Origin: Armatimonadota bacterium
GTDB lineage: Bacteria > Vulcanimicrobiota > JACPDS01
Length of the DNA stretch: 6,694 bases
Reading direction: 5' to 3'
Assembly (NCBI GenBank): GCA_016183885.1
Contig: JACPDS010000063.1
Location: 1-6,694, forward strand
Below the pieces are notes generated by a model. The model ran no database searches and was not told the DNA's origin. It saw nothing but the letters and a program-made list of their open reading frames with translations. This document shows positions 1-5,685 of the stretch, piece after piece. Made by a program: the position numbers and the translations under genes. How positions within the stretch are numbered: the first letter of the stretch is position 1; each line of letters opens with the position of its first letter.

Positions 1-1131
1 TTTAATTTTTTTTATATTTAATAAATCGCTTCCGGTAATTAATCCGGCTACATCTATAGATTCGCCAAAAAATTGGTTTTTCACTTTAAGTAAATTAATT
101 TTTAACCCCAAAATCCCGCGCAGCTTTTTCAGGATATTTTTAAAATAAGGATAAAAAGCCTCTGAGGTGGCAATAGTAAAAGAGCGCTCGGGCACTTTTT
201 CGGGAAAGAATTTAGAAAAGTAATTAAATTCATCGATAAAATTTCTAATTAATCCCACCCCATTTTCAATTTGCGGATAATCTTCGTAATAATTGCGAGA
301 AGGAATCCTTAATTTTGCTTTAACATAAAATTCATCGGATGCAAAAATTAGATTTCGTTTAAATTTTTTTAAAAAAAACTTTTGATAATTTTCAATTTTT
401 TTGCAAATTTTAAAAGCCAATGATCGCGTAATTGGGTTAATCCTTAGATTTTCTTCTCCAATTTTACTTAATCCGACAGGGATAACCGCGATAGAAAGTA
501 AATTAGGATAAAAAGCCAGTAAATCTTTTATGGTCTGATCTAAAATTTTTCCATCATTAATTCCGGGACAAACTACAATTTGAGCATGAAAATTAATTTT
601 TAAATTACAAAGTCTTTTTAAATCTTCCTTAATTTTAGAAGCTCTTGGGTTTTTTAGTAAATTATAACGTATTTTCCCATTGGTTGAGTGAACGCTGATA
701 TATAAAGGGCTGATTTTTAATTTTTTAATTCTACTCCAGTCAAATTTAGTAAAATTGGTTAAGGTAATAAAATTTCCATAAAGAAAAGAAAGTCTCCAGT
801 CATCGTCTTTAAGATAAAGGGAAGAACGCAGTCCCATGGGAAGCTGATCAACAAAACAAAATAAACATTTATTTTGGCAGACTTTTATTTTATCAAAAAT
901 AACCTCATCAAATTCAAGTCCCAGAATCTCTTCGGGCTCATGTTTAATTAAAAAATGTTTGATTTTATTATGTCTTTTAATAGTTAAATTAACTATTTTA
1001 TTAGAAGTTAGCCAGAGATAATTTAAAATATCAAGTATGGGTTTTTGATTTATAGCTTCTAAAAAATCGCCCGGCTTAAGACCTTGTTTTTGGGAAATAC
1101 TTCCCTTTAAAATAGTTTTAATTTGAGGCAT
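1..1131 (-). CDS. PDZ / radical SAM / DUF512 Fe-S protein (C-terminus cut by window edge)
   Basis: I translated this frame by hand: 377 codons run open from the ATG at 1131 to base 1 with no stop, so the 3' end lies outside the window. Residues 1-60 look like a PDZ-like domain (GLKPGDFLEAIN at 17-28). A canonical radical-SAM CX3CX2C cluster follows (C85, C89, C92, in CQNKCLFCFVDQLP), then the family signature DDDWRLSFLYGN at 109-120. The DUF512 part is recognisable from VVCPGINDG (186-194), ASDEFY (264-269), QIENGVG (287-293) and GESIDVAGLITG (356-367). Known members are about 430-450 residues, so some 60 are missing. The family is annotated as NifB/MoaA-like Fe-S oxidoreductases, presumably cytoplasmic, with no established reaction; substrate unknown. 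The start overlaps the end of plsC by 14 nt and has only a weak AAAGAAA ribosome site, which suggests translational coupling. The family call is secure; the function is not. Confidence 0.9.
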   Translation of the reverse strand, partial: MPQIKTILKGSISQKQGLKPGDFLEAINQKPILDILNYLWLTSNKIVNLTIKRHNKIKHFLIKHEPEEILGLEFDEVIFDKIKVCQNKCLFCFVDQLPMGLRSSLYLKDDDWRLSFLYGNFITLTNFTKFDWSRIKKLKISPLYISVHSTNGKIRYNLLKNPRASKIKEDLKRLCNLKINFHAQIVVCPGINDGKILDQTIKDLLAFYPNLLSIAVIPVGLSKIGEENLRINPITRSLAFKICKKIENYQKFFLKKFKRNLIFASDEFYVKAKLRIPSRNYYEDYPQIENGVGLIRNFIDEFNYFSKFFPEKVPERSFTIATSEAFYPYFKNILKKLRGILGLKINLLKVKNQFFGESIDVAGLITGSDLLNIKKIK

Positions 1132-1720
1132 TTTCTTTAATTAAACCGCTAATTTCCCGCATAATCTTTTGGGCGTATTCTTTTAAGTTTTCTTTATTAG
1201 AATGTTTTTGAGGAGGAGAAATTGGCTTCCCAATATTAATTTTTATTTTAGTAAAAAAGGGAAGATAAGTTTTTACCTTAATTGAATCTTTTTTGATAAT
1301 TCCCATTGGCAAAACTGGAACATTAGCCTGTTTAGCTAAAAAAGCTATTCCTAATTCGGGATTATCTAATTCCCTAAAACGTGTTCCCTGAGGGAAGATT
1401 CCGATTATTTTTTTATTTTTAAGGAGTTCTAAGGCTTTTTGAATAGCCCGGCGATCAGCTTTTCCTCTTGCTACCGGAAAAACCCCTATTTTTTTTAAGA
1501 GCGCCCCAAAAAAGGGGTTTTTAAAAAGTTCCGCCTTAGCCATAAAATGAACCTGTCTTTGCAGAGAAGTAGCTACTAAAGGCGGGTCCCAATAACTCAA
1601 GTGATTAGCCGCCACAATTAAACCGCCGTTTAAAGGCAGATTTTCTATTCCTTTAATTTTTAAACTAAAGAATATTTTAGCTAAAATATTAATTAAAAAA
1701 TGACCTATCCAATAAAGCAT
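1118..1720 (-). CDS. plsC: 1-acyl-sn-glycerol-3-phosphate acyltransferase (PlsC family)
   Basis: Transfers an acyl group to 1-acylglycerol-3-phosphate to make phosphatidic acid at the inner face of the cytoplasmic membrane (family knowledge). At 200 residues it has the usual compact bacterial PlsC length. Visible motifs in order: a hydrophobic N-terminal stretch (about 3-20) likely to associate with the membrane; the catalytic HX4D box NHLSYWD (H40, D45); block II GVFPVARGKADRRAI (79-93); block III FPQGTR (109-114), where most members have FPEGTR; and block IV VPVLPMGI (134-141). The ATG at 1720 places the catalytic box at the usual distance. No purine-rich ribosome site precedes it, and the arcC stop lies 9 nt upstream, so it probably relies on coupled translation. 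It could instead use another lysophospholipid or acyl donor. Family certain, exact substrate inferred. Confidence 0.93.
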   Translation of the reverse strand: MLYWIGHFLINILAKIFFSLKIKGIENLPLNGGLIVAANHLSYWDPPLVATSLQRQVHFMAKAELFKNPFFGALLKKIGVFPVARGKADRRAIQKALELLKNKKIIGIFPQGTRFRELDNPELGIAFLAKQANVPVLPMGIIKKDSIKVKTYLPFFTKIKINIGKPISPPQKHSNKENLKEYAQKIMREISGLIKENASN

Positions 1721-1729
1721 GTGAAAAAA

Positions 1730-2686
1730 TTAATTTAAAGTTATTTTGGTTCCGGTTTTTCCCGCGAGGGCATTACCAATATTTTGAGGATTAGTAATTA
1801 TCACCGTCTTGCCCCCCCCTTTCAAGAAGGCTATTGAAGCAAGAATTTTAGGCCCCATGCTGCCTGCAGGGAAATGCCCATCATTTAAGTATTTTTCCGC
1901 TTCTTTTAAGGTGATATTAGAGAGTTTAATTTCTTTTGGCGTATTATAAAAAATGGCGACTTGTTCCACGTCGGTAGAAATTAAAAGTAATTCCGCTTGT
2001 ATTTGAGAAGCTAATAAACTAGAAGCTAAATCTTTATCGATTACAGCCTCTATCCCCCTTAAATTATTATTATCCTTAACAACTGGAATTCCGCCTCCGC
2101 CAGCGGCAATCACTAAAAAGCCATTTCTAATCAAGGCTTTTATGGCTTCAGCTTCAATAATCTCCAGGGGGCGCGGGGATGGGACCACTCGCCGATAACC
2201 CCTTCCCGAATCTTCAATGATCTTCCAGCCATTTTCTCTGATTAAGTCTTGAGCCTTAGTTTGGCTGTAAAATGGTCCTATGGGTTTAGTGGGATTTAAA
2301 AAAGCCGGATCATTTTGATCTACCAAAACCTGAGTAATAATAGTTAGGGGAATTTTTTTTATCCCTTCCTCCCGCAAAGTATTCCCAATTACCTGTTGAA
2401 GCATATAACCCATTCCGCCTTGAGTATCAGAAACACAGGTGTCCAGGGGAAGTGGATATACACTGTGGCTGGAAAGTTCCACCCTTAGAAGCGTATTTCC
2501 AATTTGAGGACCGTTTCCATGCGTAATAACCAAATTATAGCCTTGTGCTAACATATCTAAAATATGTTGGGCGGTTTTTCTTGAATTGGAAAACTGTTGA
2601 GGTATATTTCCTTCCTGGTCAGCCTTGGTAATGGAGTTTCCCCCTATAGCCAATAATGCCAAGCTTTTAAATTTATCGTTTGGCAT
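1730..2686 (-). CDS. arcC: Carbamate kinase (ArcC/YqeA type)
   Basis: Catalyses carbamoyl phosphate + ADP = carbamate + ATP in the cytosol; in catabolic clusters it is the ATP-yielding last step. The 318-residue length is normal for the family. Amino-acid-kinase motifs are all present: AIGGNS (13-18), the THGNGPQIGN carbamoyl-phosphate loop (55-64), the QGGMGY stretch (89-94), PIGPFY (135-140), RRVVPSPRP (165-173), the glycine-rich GGGGIP (196-201), IDKDLAS (216-222), TDVEQV (238-243) and AGSMGPK (274-280). The TAG stop of the carbamoyltransferase gene directly abuts the ATG (TAGATG), and a GGGAGG site lies 10 nt upstream inside that gene. Coupling to a YgeW-like carbamoyltransferase, with no arginine deiminase, points to a role like E. 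coli YqeA rather than the classical arginine pathway (inference). Confidence in the enzyme call is very high. Confidence 0.97.
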   Translation of the reverse strand: MPNDKFKSLALLAIGGNSITKADQEGNIPQQFSNSRKTAQHILDMLAQGYNLVITHGNGPQIGNTLLRVELSSHSVYPLPLDTCVSDTQGGMGYMLQQVIGNTLREEGIKKIPLTIITQVLVDQNDPAFLNPTKPIGPFYSQTKAQDLIRENGWKIIEDSGRGYRRVVPSPRPLEIIEAEAIKALIRNGFLVIAAGGGGIPVVKDNNNLRGIEAVIDKDLASSLLASQIQAELLLISTDVEQVAIFYNTPKEIKLSNITLKEAEKYLNDGHFPAGSMGPKILASIAFLKGGGKTVIITNPQNIGNALAGKTGTKITLN

Positions 2687-3688
2687 CTAAGGTCTTCCTC
2701 CCATGCAAAGAGCCATTAAGGCTTTTTGTATATGCAAACGATTTTCCGCTTGATCAAAAACTACTGAATGAGGACCGTCAATTACCTCATTGGAAACTTC
2801 TGTCCCCCTGTCAGCAGGAAGGCAATGCATATAAATAGAGTCTTTATTGGTTAAATTCATTTTTTTCTCATCACAGATCCAATCGATATATTTTTTAGAA
2901 ATTTCCATTGATTCTTCTTGTTTAAGATTATTGTCCTTTAAGTATTGCAAGCCCCCCCAACTTTTTGGATAAACTATTGAAGCTCCCCTGAAAGCTTCTT
3001 CCATATCATTTACAATTTCAAATTTTACTCCGTTTTCCTTAGCATTTATTTTAGCCTGCTCAATAATTTTTGGCATCAGATAAAATTCTGGAGGATAAGC
3101 CAAAGTAATATCCATTTTAAATCTGCTCATCAATAAAATTAAGGATTGGGGCACGGACATAGGCTTGCTATAACTGGGAGCATAAGCCCAAGAGATTACG
3201 AATTTTCTTCCCCTTAATTCTCCATCGAATTTTTCTTTAATAGTCATTAAATCTCCCAGGGCTTGGCAGGGATGATAAAGATCGCATTGCATATTAAACA
3301 CGGGAACTTGAGAATATTTAGCCACTTCCCTTATATATTTATTGCCGATTTCAAAAAAACAATTTCTAACGGCAATTCCATGTCCGTAACGGCTTAAAAC
3401 CTTAGCCGTATCTAAAGCGCTTTCCCCATGAGAAATTTGCATTTTTTCCGGAGTTAAATCATGGGCATGGCCGCCCAATTGAGTCATCCCCGCTTCAAAA
3501 GAATTTCTTGTTCGGGTAGATTGCTCAAAAAAAATCATAAATAAAGTTTTATCCCTGAGCAAGCGATGAGGAATATTTAAGGCAAATTCTCTTTTCAGGT
3601 AAGCCGCTGCGCTTAAAACCGTTTCTAATTCTTCTTTGGTCCACTCTTGATCGGCAATAAAATGTTTTCCTCGAAATAAGCTATGCAT
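2687..3688 (-). CDS. ygeW: YgeW-type knotted carbamoyltransferase
   Basis: A 333-residue member of the aspartate/ornithine carbamoyltransferase superfamily. Carbamoyl-phosphate motifs are intact: STRTR (57-61), HPCQ (139-142) and HCLP (288-291). The middle matches what I recall of E. coli YgeW: QISHGES (84-90), GNKYIREV (115-122) and the proline-rich stretch from W167 to Q181 (WAY.PSY.KP.SVPQ) that forms the trefoil-knot loop in knotted transcarbamylases, followed by NDMEEAF and IVYPKSW (238-244). Ornithine carbamoyltransferase would have an SMG loop after that strand; here it is KSWGG, so ornithine is an unlikely substrate. The C-terminus (RGTEVSNEVIDGP, 294-306) looks more like ordinary ornithine carbamoyltransferases than E. 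coli YgeW. The likely role is phosphorolysis of a ureido compound to feed the adjacent carbamate kinase (inference); the substrate cannot be read from sequence. Strong GGGAGG site 5 nt before the ATG. Confidence 0.9.
   Translation of the reverse strand: MHSLFRGKHFIADQEWTKEELETVLSAAAYLKREFALNIPHRLLRDKTLFMIFFEQSTRTRNSFEAGMTQLGGHAHDLTPEKMQISHGESALDTAKVLSRYGHGIAVRNCFFEIGNKYIREVAKYSQVPVFNMQCDLYHPCQALGDLMTIKEKFDGELRGRKFVISWAYAPSYSKPMSVPQSLILLMSRFKMDITLAYPPEFYLMPKIIEQAKINAKENGVKFEIVNDMEEAFRGASIVYPKSWGGLQYLKDNNLKQEESMEISKKYIDWICDEKKMNLTNKDSIYMHCLPADRGTEVSNEVIDGPHSVVFDQAENRLHIQKALMALCMGGRP
2697..2702 (-). promoter_or_regulatory. Shine-Dalgarno site of arcC, inside the end of ygeW
   Basis: GGGAGG on the minus strand, 10 nt before the arcC ATG at 2686. 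It overlaps codons near the ygeW C-terminus (Met-Gly-Gly), so translation of the two genes is probably coupled and the two enzymes kept in proportion. Confidence 0.75.
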
Positions 3689-3693
3689 TTTTT

Positions 3694-3699
3694 CCTCCC
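3694..3699 (-). promoter_or_regulatory. Shine-Dalgarno site of ygeW
   Basis: GGGAGG on the minus strand, 5 nt before the ATG at 3688. It is one of the two strongest ribosome sites in the window and supports that start codon. It lies directly 3' of the hairpin at 3705-3742, so folding of the hairpin could influence its accessibility (inference). Confidence 0.8.
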
Positions 3700-3704
3700 G
3701 TATT

Positions 3705-3742
3705 AACCACAGAGGCCGCCCCGATGTTGCTTCGGGGTGGTT
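3705..3742. other. GC-rich hairpin in the ygeY-ygeW gap
   Basis: CCCCGA (3719-3724) and TCGGGG (3732-3737) form a perfect 6-bp stem with a 7-base loop. On the plus strand the stem extends to 9 pairs (3716-3724 with 3732-3740), including one G-T pair; on the minus strand, the one transcribed for the flanking genes, that position is an A-C mismatch. AACCAC (3705-3710) and GTGGTT (3737-3742) can pair as an outer stem in either orientation. The patch is strikingly GC-rich for this region. It could be an mRNA processing or stability element, a dispersed palindromic repeat, or a leader affecting ygeW translation. On the minus strand no T-run follows, so it is not a standard terminator for this operon. 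Confidence 0.6.
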
Positions 3743-3746
3743 TATT

Positions 3747-4931
3747 TTATCCTTCCAATAAATTTACTAAAGTTTTTGGGAAAGTAGTATAAAACATAAC
3801 AGTTTTAAGCAGATGTTCTATTGAAACACGGTCATTGGTTGTATGAGAAAATTTCTCTTCGCCCGGCCCAAATCCAATTGTAGGAATATTTAATTTGCCC
3901 ATTGAAGCTACTCCGTTGGTGCTGAATGTCCATTTGCCAACTTTTGGTTTTTGGGAAAATATTTTTTTATAATTAATTTTAGCGGCTTTTACCAAAATAT
4001 GTTCTTCCTCTAATGCCCATGCAGGAAAATATTTTTCTGCGCTTAAAGTGAGCCCCGTATAACTTGGTTGTTGATAATTAAGCATTTCTACTTGAATATC
4101 GGATGAAATTTCTTTTAATTCCCTTAAAGCGCTTTCCCTGCCATCTTCTTTGGTTAATCGACGGTCAAGATAAATAGTACATTCATCCGGTATGGAATTT
4201 AAAGAAGCGCTTTTTGATTCAATTTTTGTAACAGCAATACTGCCTTTTCCCAGAAAAGAATCCTTTTTAAAATCAAGTTTTTTGATTTTACTAATTATGG
4301 GAGCCATTTTATAAATAGCATTTTTTCCGCGCTCCGGCGCGCTGGCATGAGCGGCTTTACCCGCAACTTTAATTTTAATCTCCATTCTTCCCCTCTGCCC
4401 CCGATAAATAGAAAGATTGGTACATTCTCCCAAAATTACAAAGTCGCATCTTTTAATAGAATTTTTTATTAAATATTCCATGCTTAAGCCATCGCAATCT
4501 TCTTCTTGAACGGTGCCTACAACATAAAGAGTAAAATTATCTAATAAATTTAATTCTTTAATTAATCTAGCGGCATATATTTGACAGGCTATGGCGGCCT
4601 TATTATCCGAGGCTCCCCTTCCATAAATAATTCCATTTTTTATTTTTCCGCTATAAGGGTTAAATTGCCAAGCCCTAATATCTCCAATTCCCACAGTGTC
4701 AATATGAGCATCATATAATATATGAAATTTACCTTTCCCAATTTTTCCGATGCAATTTCCCATTTTATCAACAAAAACTTCGTCAAATTTTAAGTCCCGC
4801 ATTTCTTTTAAAATTCTTATTCCCACAGCCTTCTCTTGAGTTGATGGGCTGGGTATGGCGATAATATCTCTTAAGAAGTTAATTAGGTTTTTTTGTTTAT
4901 CTTTTATTTTTTTATTTAAATTTAAATTCAT
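3747..4931 (-). CDS. ygeY: YgeY-type M20 family metallohydrolase
   Basis: A 394-residue M20 peptidase/deacylase-like enzyme expected to use two metal ions. Candidate metal and catalytic residues are visible: H76 and D78 in DAHIDTVGIG (74-83), D109 in GRGASD (104-109), E143/E144 in GTVQEEDCDGL (139-149), E169 in ILGECT, and H363 in FSHTTND. Strings shared with E. coli YgeY as I recall it include YRGQRGRMEI (176-185), SAPERG (197-202) and KWTFSTNGV, which place it in the YgeY branch (annotated 'selenium metabolism-linked hydrolase') rather than with ArgE or DapE. No signal peptide is seen, so it is cytosolic. The reaction is probably hydrolysis of an N-acyl or N-carbamoyl type amide bond, with substrate unproven. 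It starts 5 nt after the stop of a PilZ gene and lacks a clear ribosome site (the upstream sequence is AATTTTTAATTAAA), which suggests coupled translation. Confidence 0.92.
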   Translation of the reverse strand: MNLNLNKKIKDKQKNLINFLRDIIAIPSPSTQEKAVGIRILKEMRDLKFDEVFVDKMGNCIGKIGKGKFHILYDAHIDTVGIGDIRAWQFNPYSGKIKNGIIYGRGASDNKAAIACQIYAARLIKELNLLDNFTLYVVGTVQEEDCDGLSMEYLIKNSIKRCDFVILGECTNLSIYRGQRGRMEIKIKVAGKAAHASAPERGKNAIYKMAPIISKIKKLDFKKDSFLGKGSIAVTKIESKSASLNSIPDECTIYLDRRLTKEDGRESALRELKEISSDIQVEMLNYQQPSYTGLTLSAEKYFPAWALEEEHILVKAAKINYKKIFSQKPKVGKWTFSTNGVASMGKLNIPTIGFGPGEEKFSHTTNDRVSIEHLLKTVMFYTTFPKTLVNLLEG

Positions 4932-4936
4932 TTTAA

Positions 4937-5653
4937 TTAAAAATTATTTTCTTCTAAAAGAATTATTTGCGCTCCGGATTCCCTAAAAGCATCATCAATA
5001 AATTTTTCTATTCTCAAGACCGCATCGTTAGAAATTTGAACAAATTCCAATCCTATTTGATAATCTCCAAAGAAATTTTTCTTTTGCCAGACCGCCCTGG
5101 CCTTTACTTCAACAGGAGGTTTATCCAGTTCTAAAGTTATTCTAAAGGTTAGGTCGGTATTTTCGGGTAGTTTTTTCTCATAATTAATTCTTATGCCCTT
5201 AGTACTTAAATCTACAGTCATAGCAAAAAAGTTTTCCGAAAAATTTTCTGCCTGCACCTCTACATTTAAAAGCTTATTTAAACGAAAAACTTTTCTTTTC
5301 CCCTCGGGGGAATATTTATTTATAAGAGCATTAATTTTTTTGTTGCTTTCATTTGTAATATCAACAAATTCTACCCCCAACTCATACATGCCCCCCATAA
5401 GTTGTTTTTGCCAAACAGAATGCACATTAAACTCCAAAGGTTCGTCTAATAAAAGTTTTATCGAAACAGTTTCTTCTTTAGGAAAAGGAAGGTCAATATG
5501 TATTTTCATTCCTTTTATTGAAATATCTTCGATAAAAACAAAACCCTTAAAAGGGCTGCTTTCTTTCAACTTTATTTCTGCGGGAAAAACTTTATTTATG
5601 CGAAGTTTTTTTCTTTCTACCTCTCTGCGGTCTTTTTCCATGTGATTATTCAT
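4937..5653 (-). CDS. Double PilZ domain protein, both c-di-GMP motifs intact
   Basis: A 238-residue protein made of two PilZ domains, the second-messenger (c-di-GMP) receptor fold. Domain 1 (about 8-115) carries RxxxR at R10-R14 and DISIKG at 43-48 (the DxSxxG motif). Domain 2 (about 119-238) carries RKVFR at 120-124 and DLSTKG at 148-153. Both sets fit the canonical ligand motif, so two c-di-GMP sites are predicted. Each domain closes with a VWQK...G-EF strand and a short helix (INALINKY, RIEKFIDD). There is no signal peptide, transmembrane segment or output domain, so it probably acts as a cytosolic adaptor. The start at 5653 is preferred over Met5 because AGGAG lies 10 nt before it. It is clearly paralogous to the next upstream gene and lies 5 nt before ygeY. 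Target unknown. Confidence 0.88.
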   Translation of the reverse strand: MNNHMEKDRREVERKKLRINKVFPAEIKLKESSPFKGFVFIEDISIKGMKIHIDLPFPKEETVSIKLLLDEPLEFNVHSVWQKQLMGGMYELGVEFVDITNESNKKINALINKYSPEGKRKVFRLNKLLNVEVQAENFSENFFAMTVDLSTKGIRINYEKKLPENTDLTFRITLELDKPPVEVKARAVWQKKNFFGDYQIGLEFVQISNDAVLRIEKFIDDAFRESGAQIILLEENNF

Positions 5654-5663
5654 AATAGCTTTG

Positions 5664-5668
5664 CTCCT
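5664..5668 (-). promoter_or_regulatory. Shine-Dalgarno site of the intact double-PilZ gene
   Basis: AGGAG on the minus strand, 10 nt before the ATG at 5653. It decides between this start and the in-frame Met codon four codons further on. Confidence 0.65.
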
Positions 5669-5685
5669 ACAATTTTAATAGTTTT

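Noticed and set aside
2687..3688. Simple annotation as ornithine carbamoyltransferase (argF/arcB)
   Set aside because: The ornithine-binding SMG loop is missing and the proline-rich knot loop is present. The central part matches YgeW much better, despite the OTC-like tail.
3705..3742. Rho-independent terminator ending the ygeY transcript
   Set aside because: On the transcribed minus strand the stem is followed by CGGCCTCTGTGG rather than a T-run. The plus-strand orientation looks more like a terminator, but there is no plus-strand gene to terminate.
1730..4931. Classical arginine deiminase (arcABC) operon
   Set aside because: No arginine deiminase or arginine/ornithine antiporter gene is visible, and the third gene is a YgeY-type M20 hydrolase.
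3747..4931. ArgE/DapE (acetylornithine or succinyl-diaminopimelate) annotation for the M20 enzyme
   Set aside because: The strings GTVQEEDCDGL, YRGQRGRMEI and KWTFSTNGV, plus the neighbouring ygeW and arcC, fit the YgeY branch specifically.
5193..5645. Plus-strand open frame of 150 codons inside the first double-PilZ gene
   Set aside because: It lies entirely antisense to a protein with two clear PilZ motifs, and its translation is low-complexity Ser/Phe/Leu-rich with no recognisable domain. It is a shadow frame.
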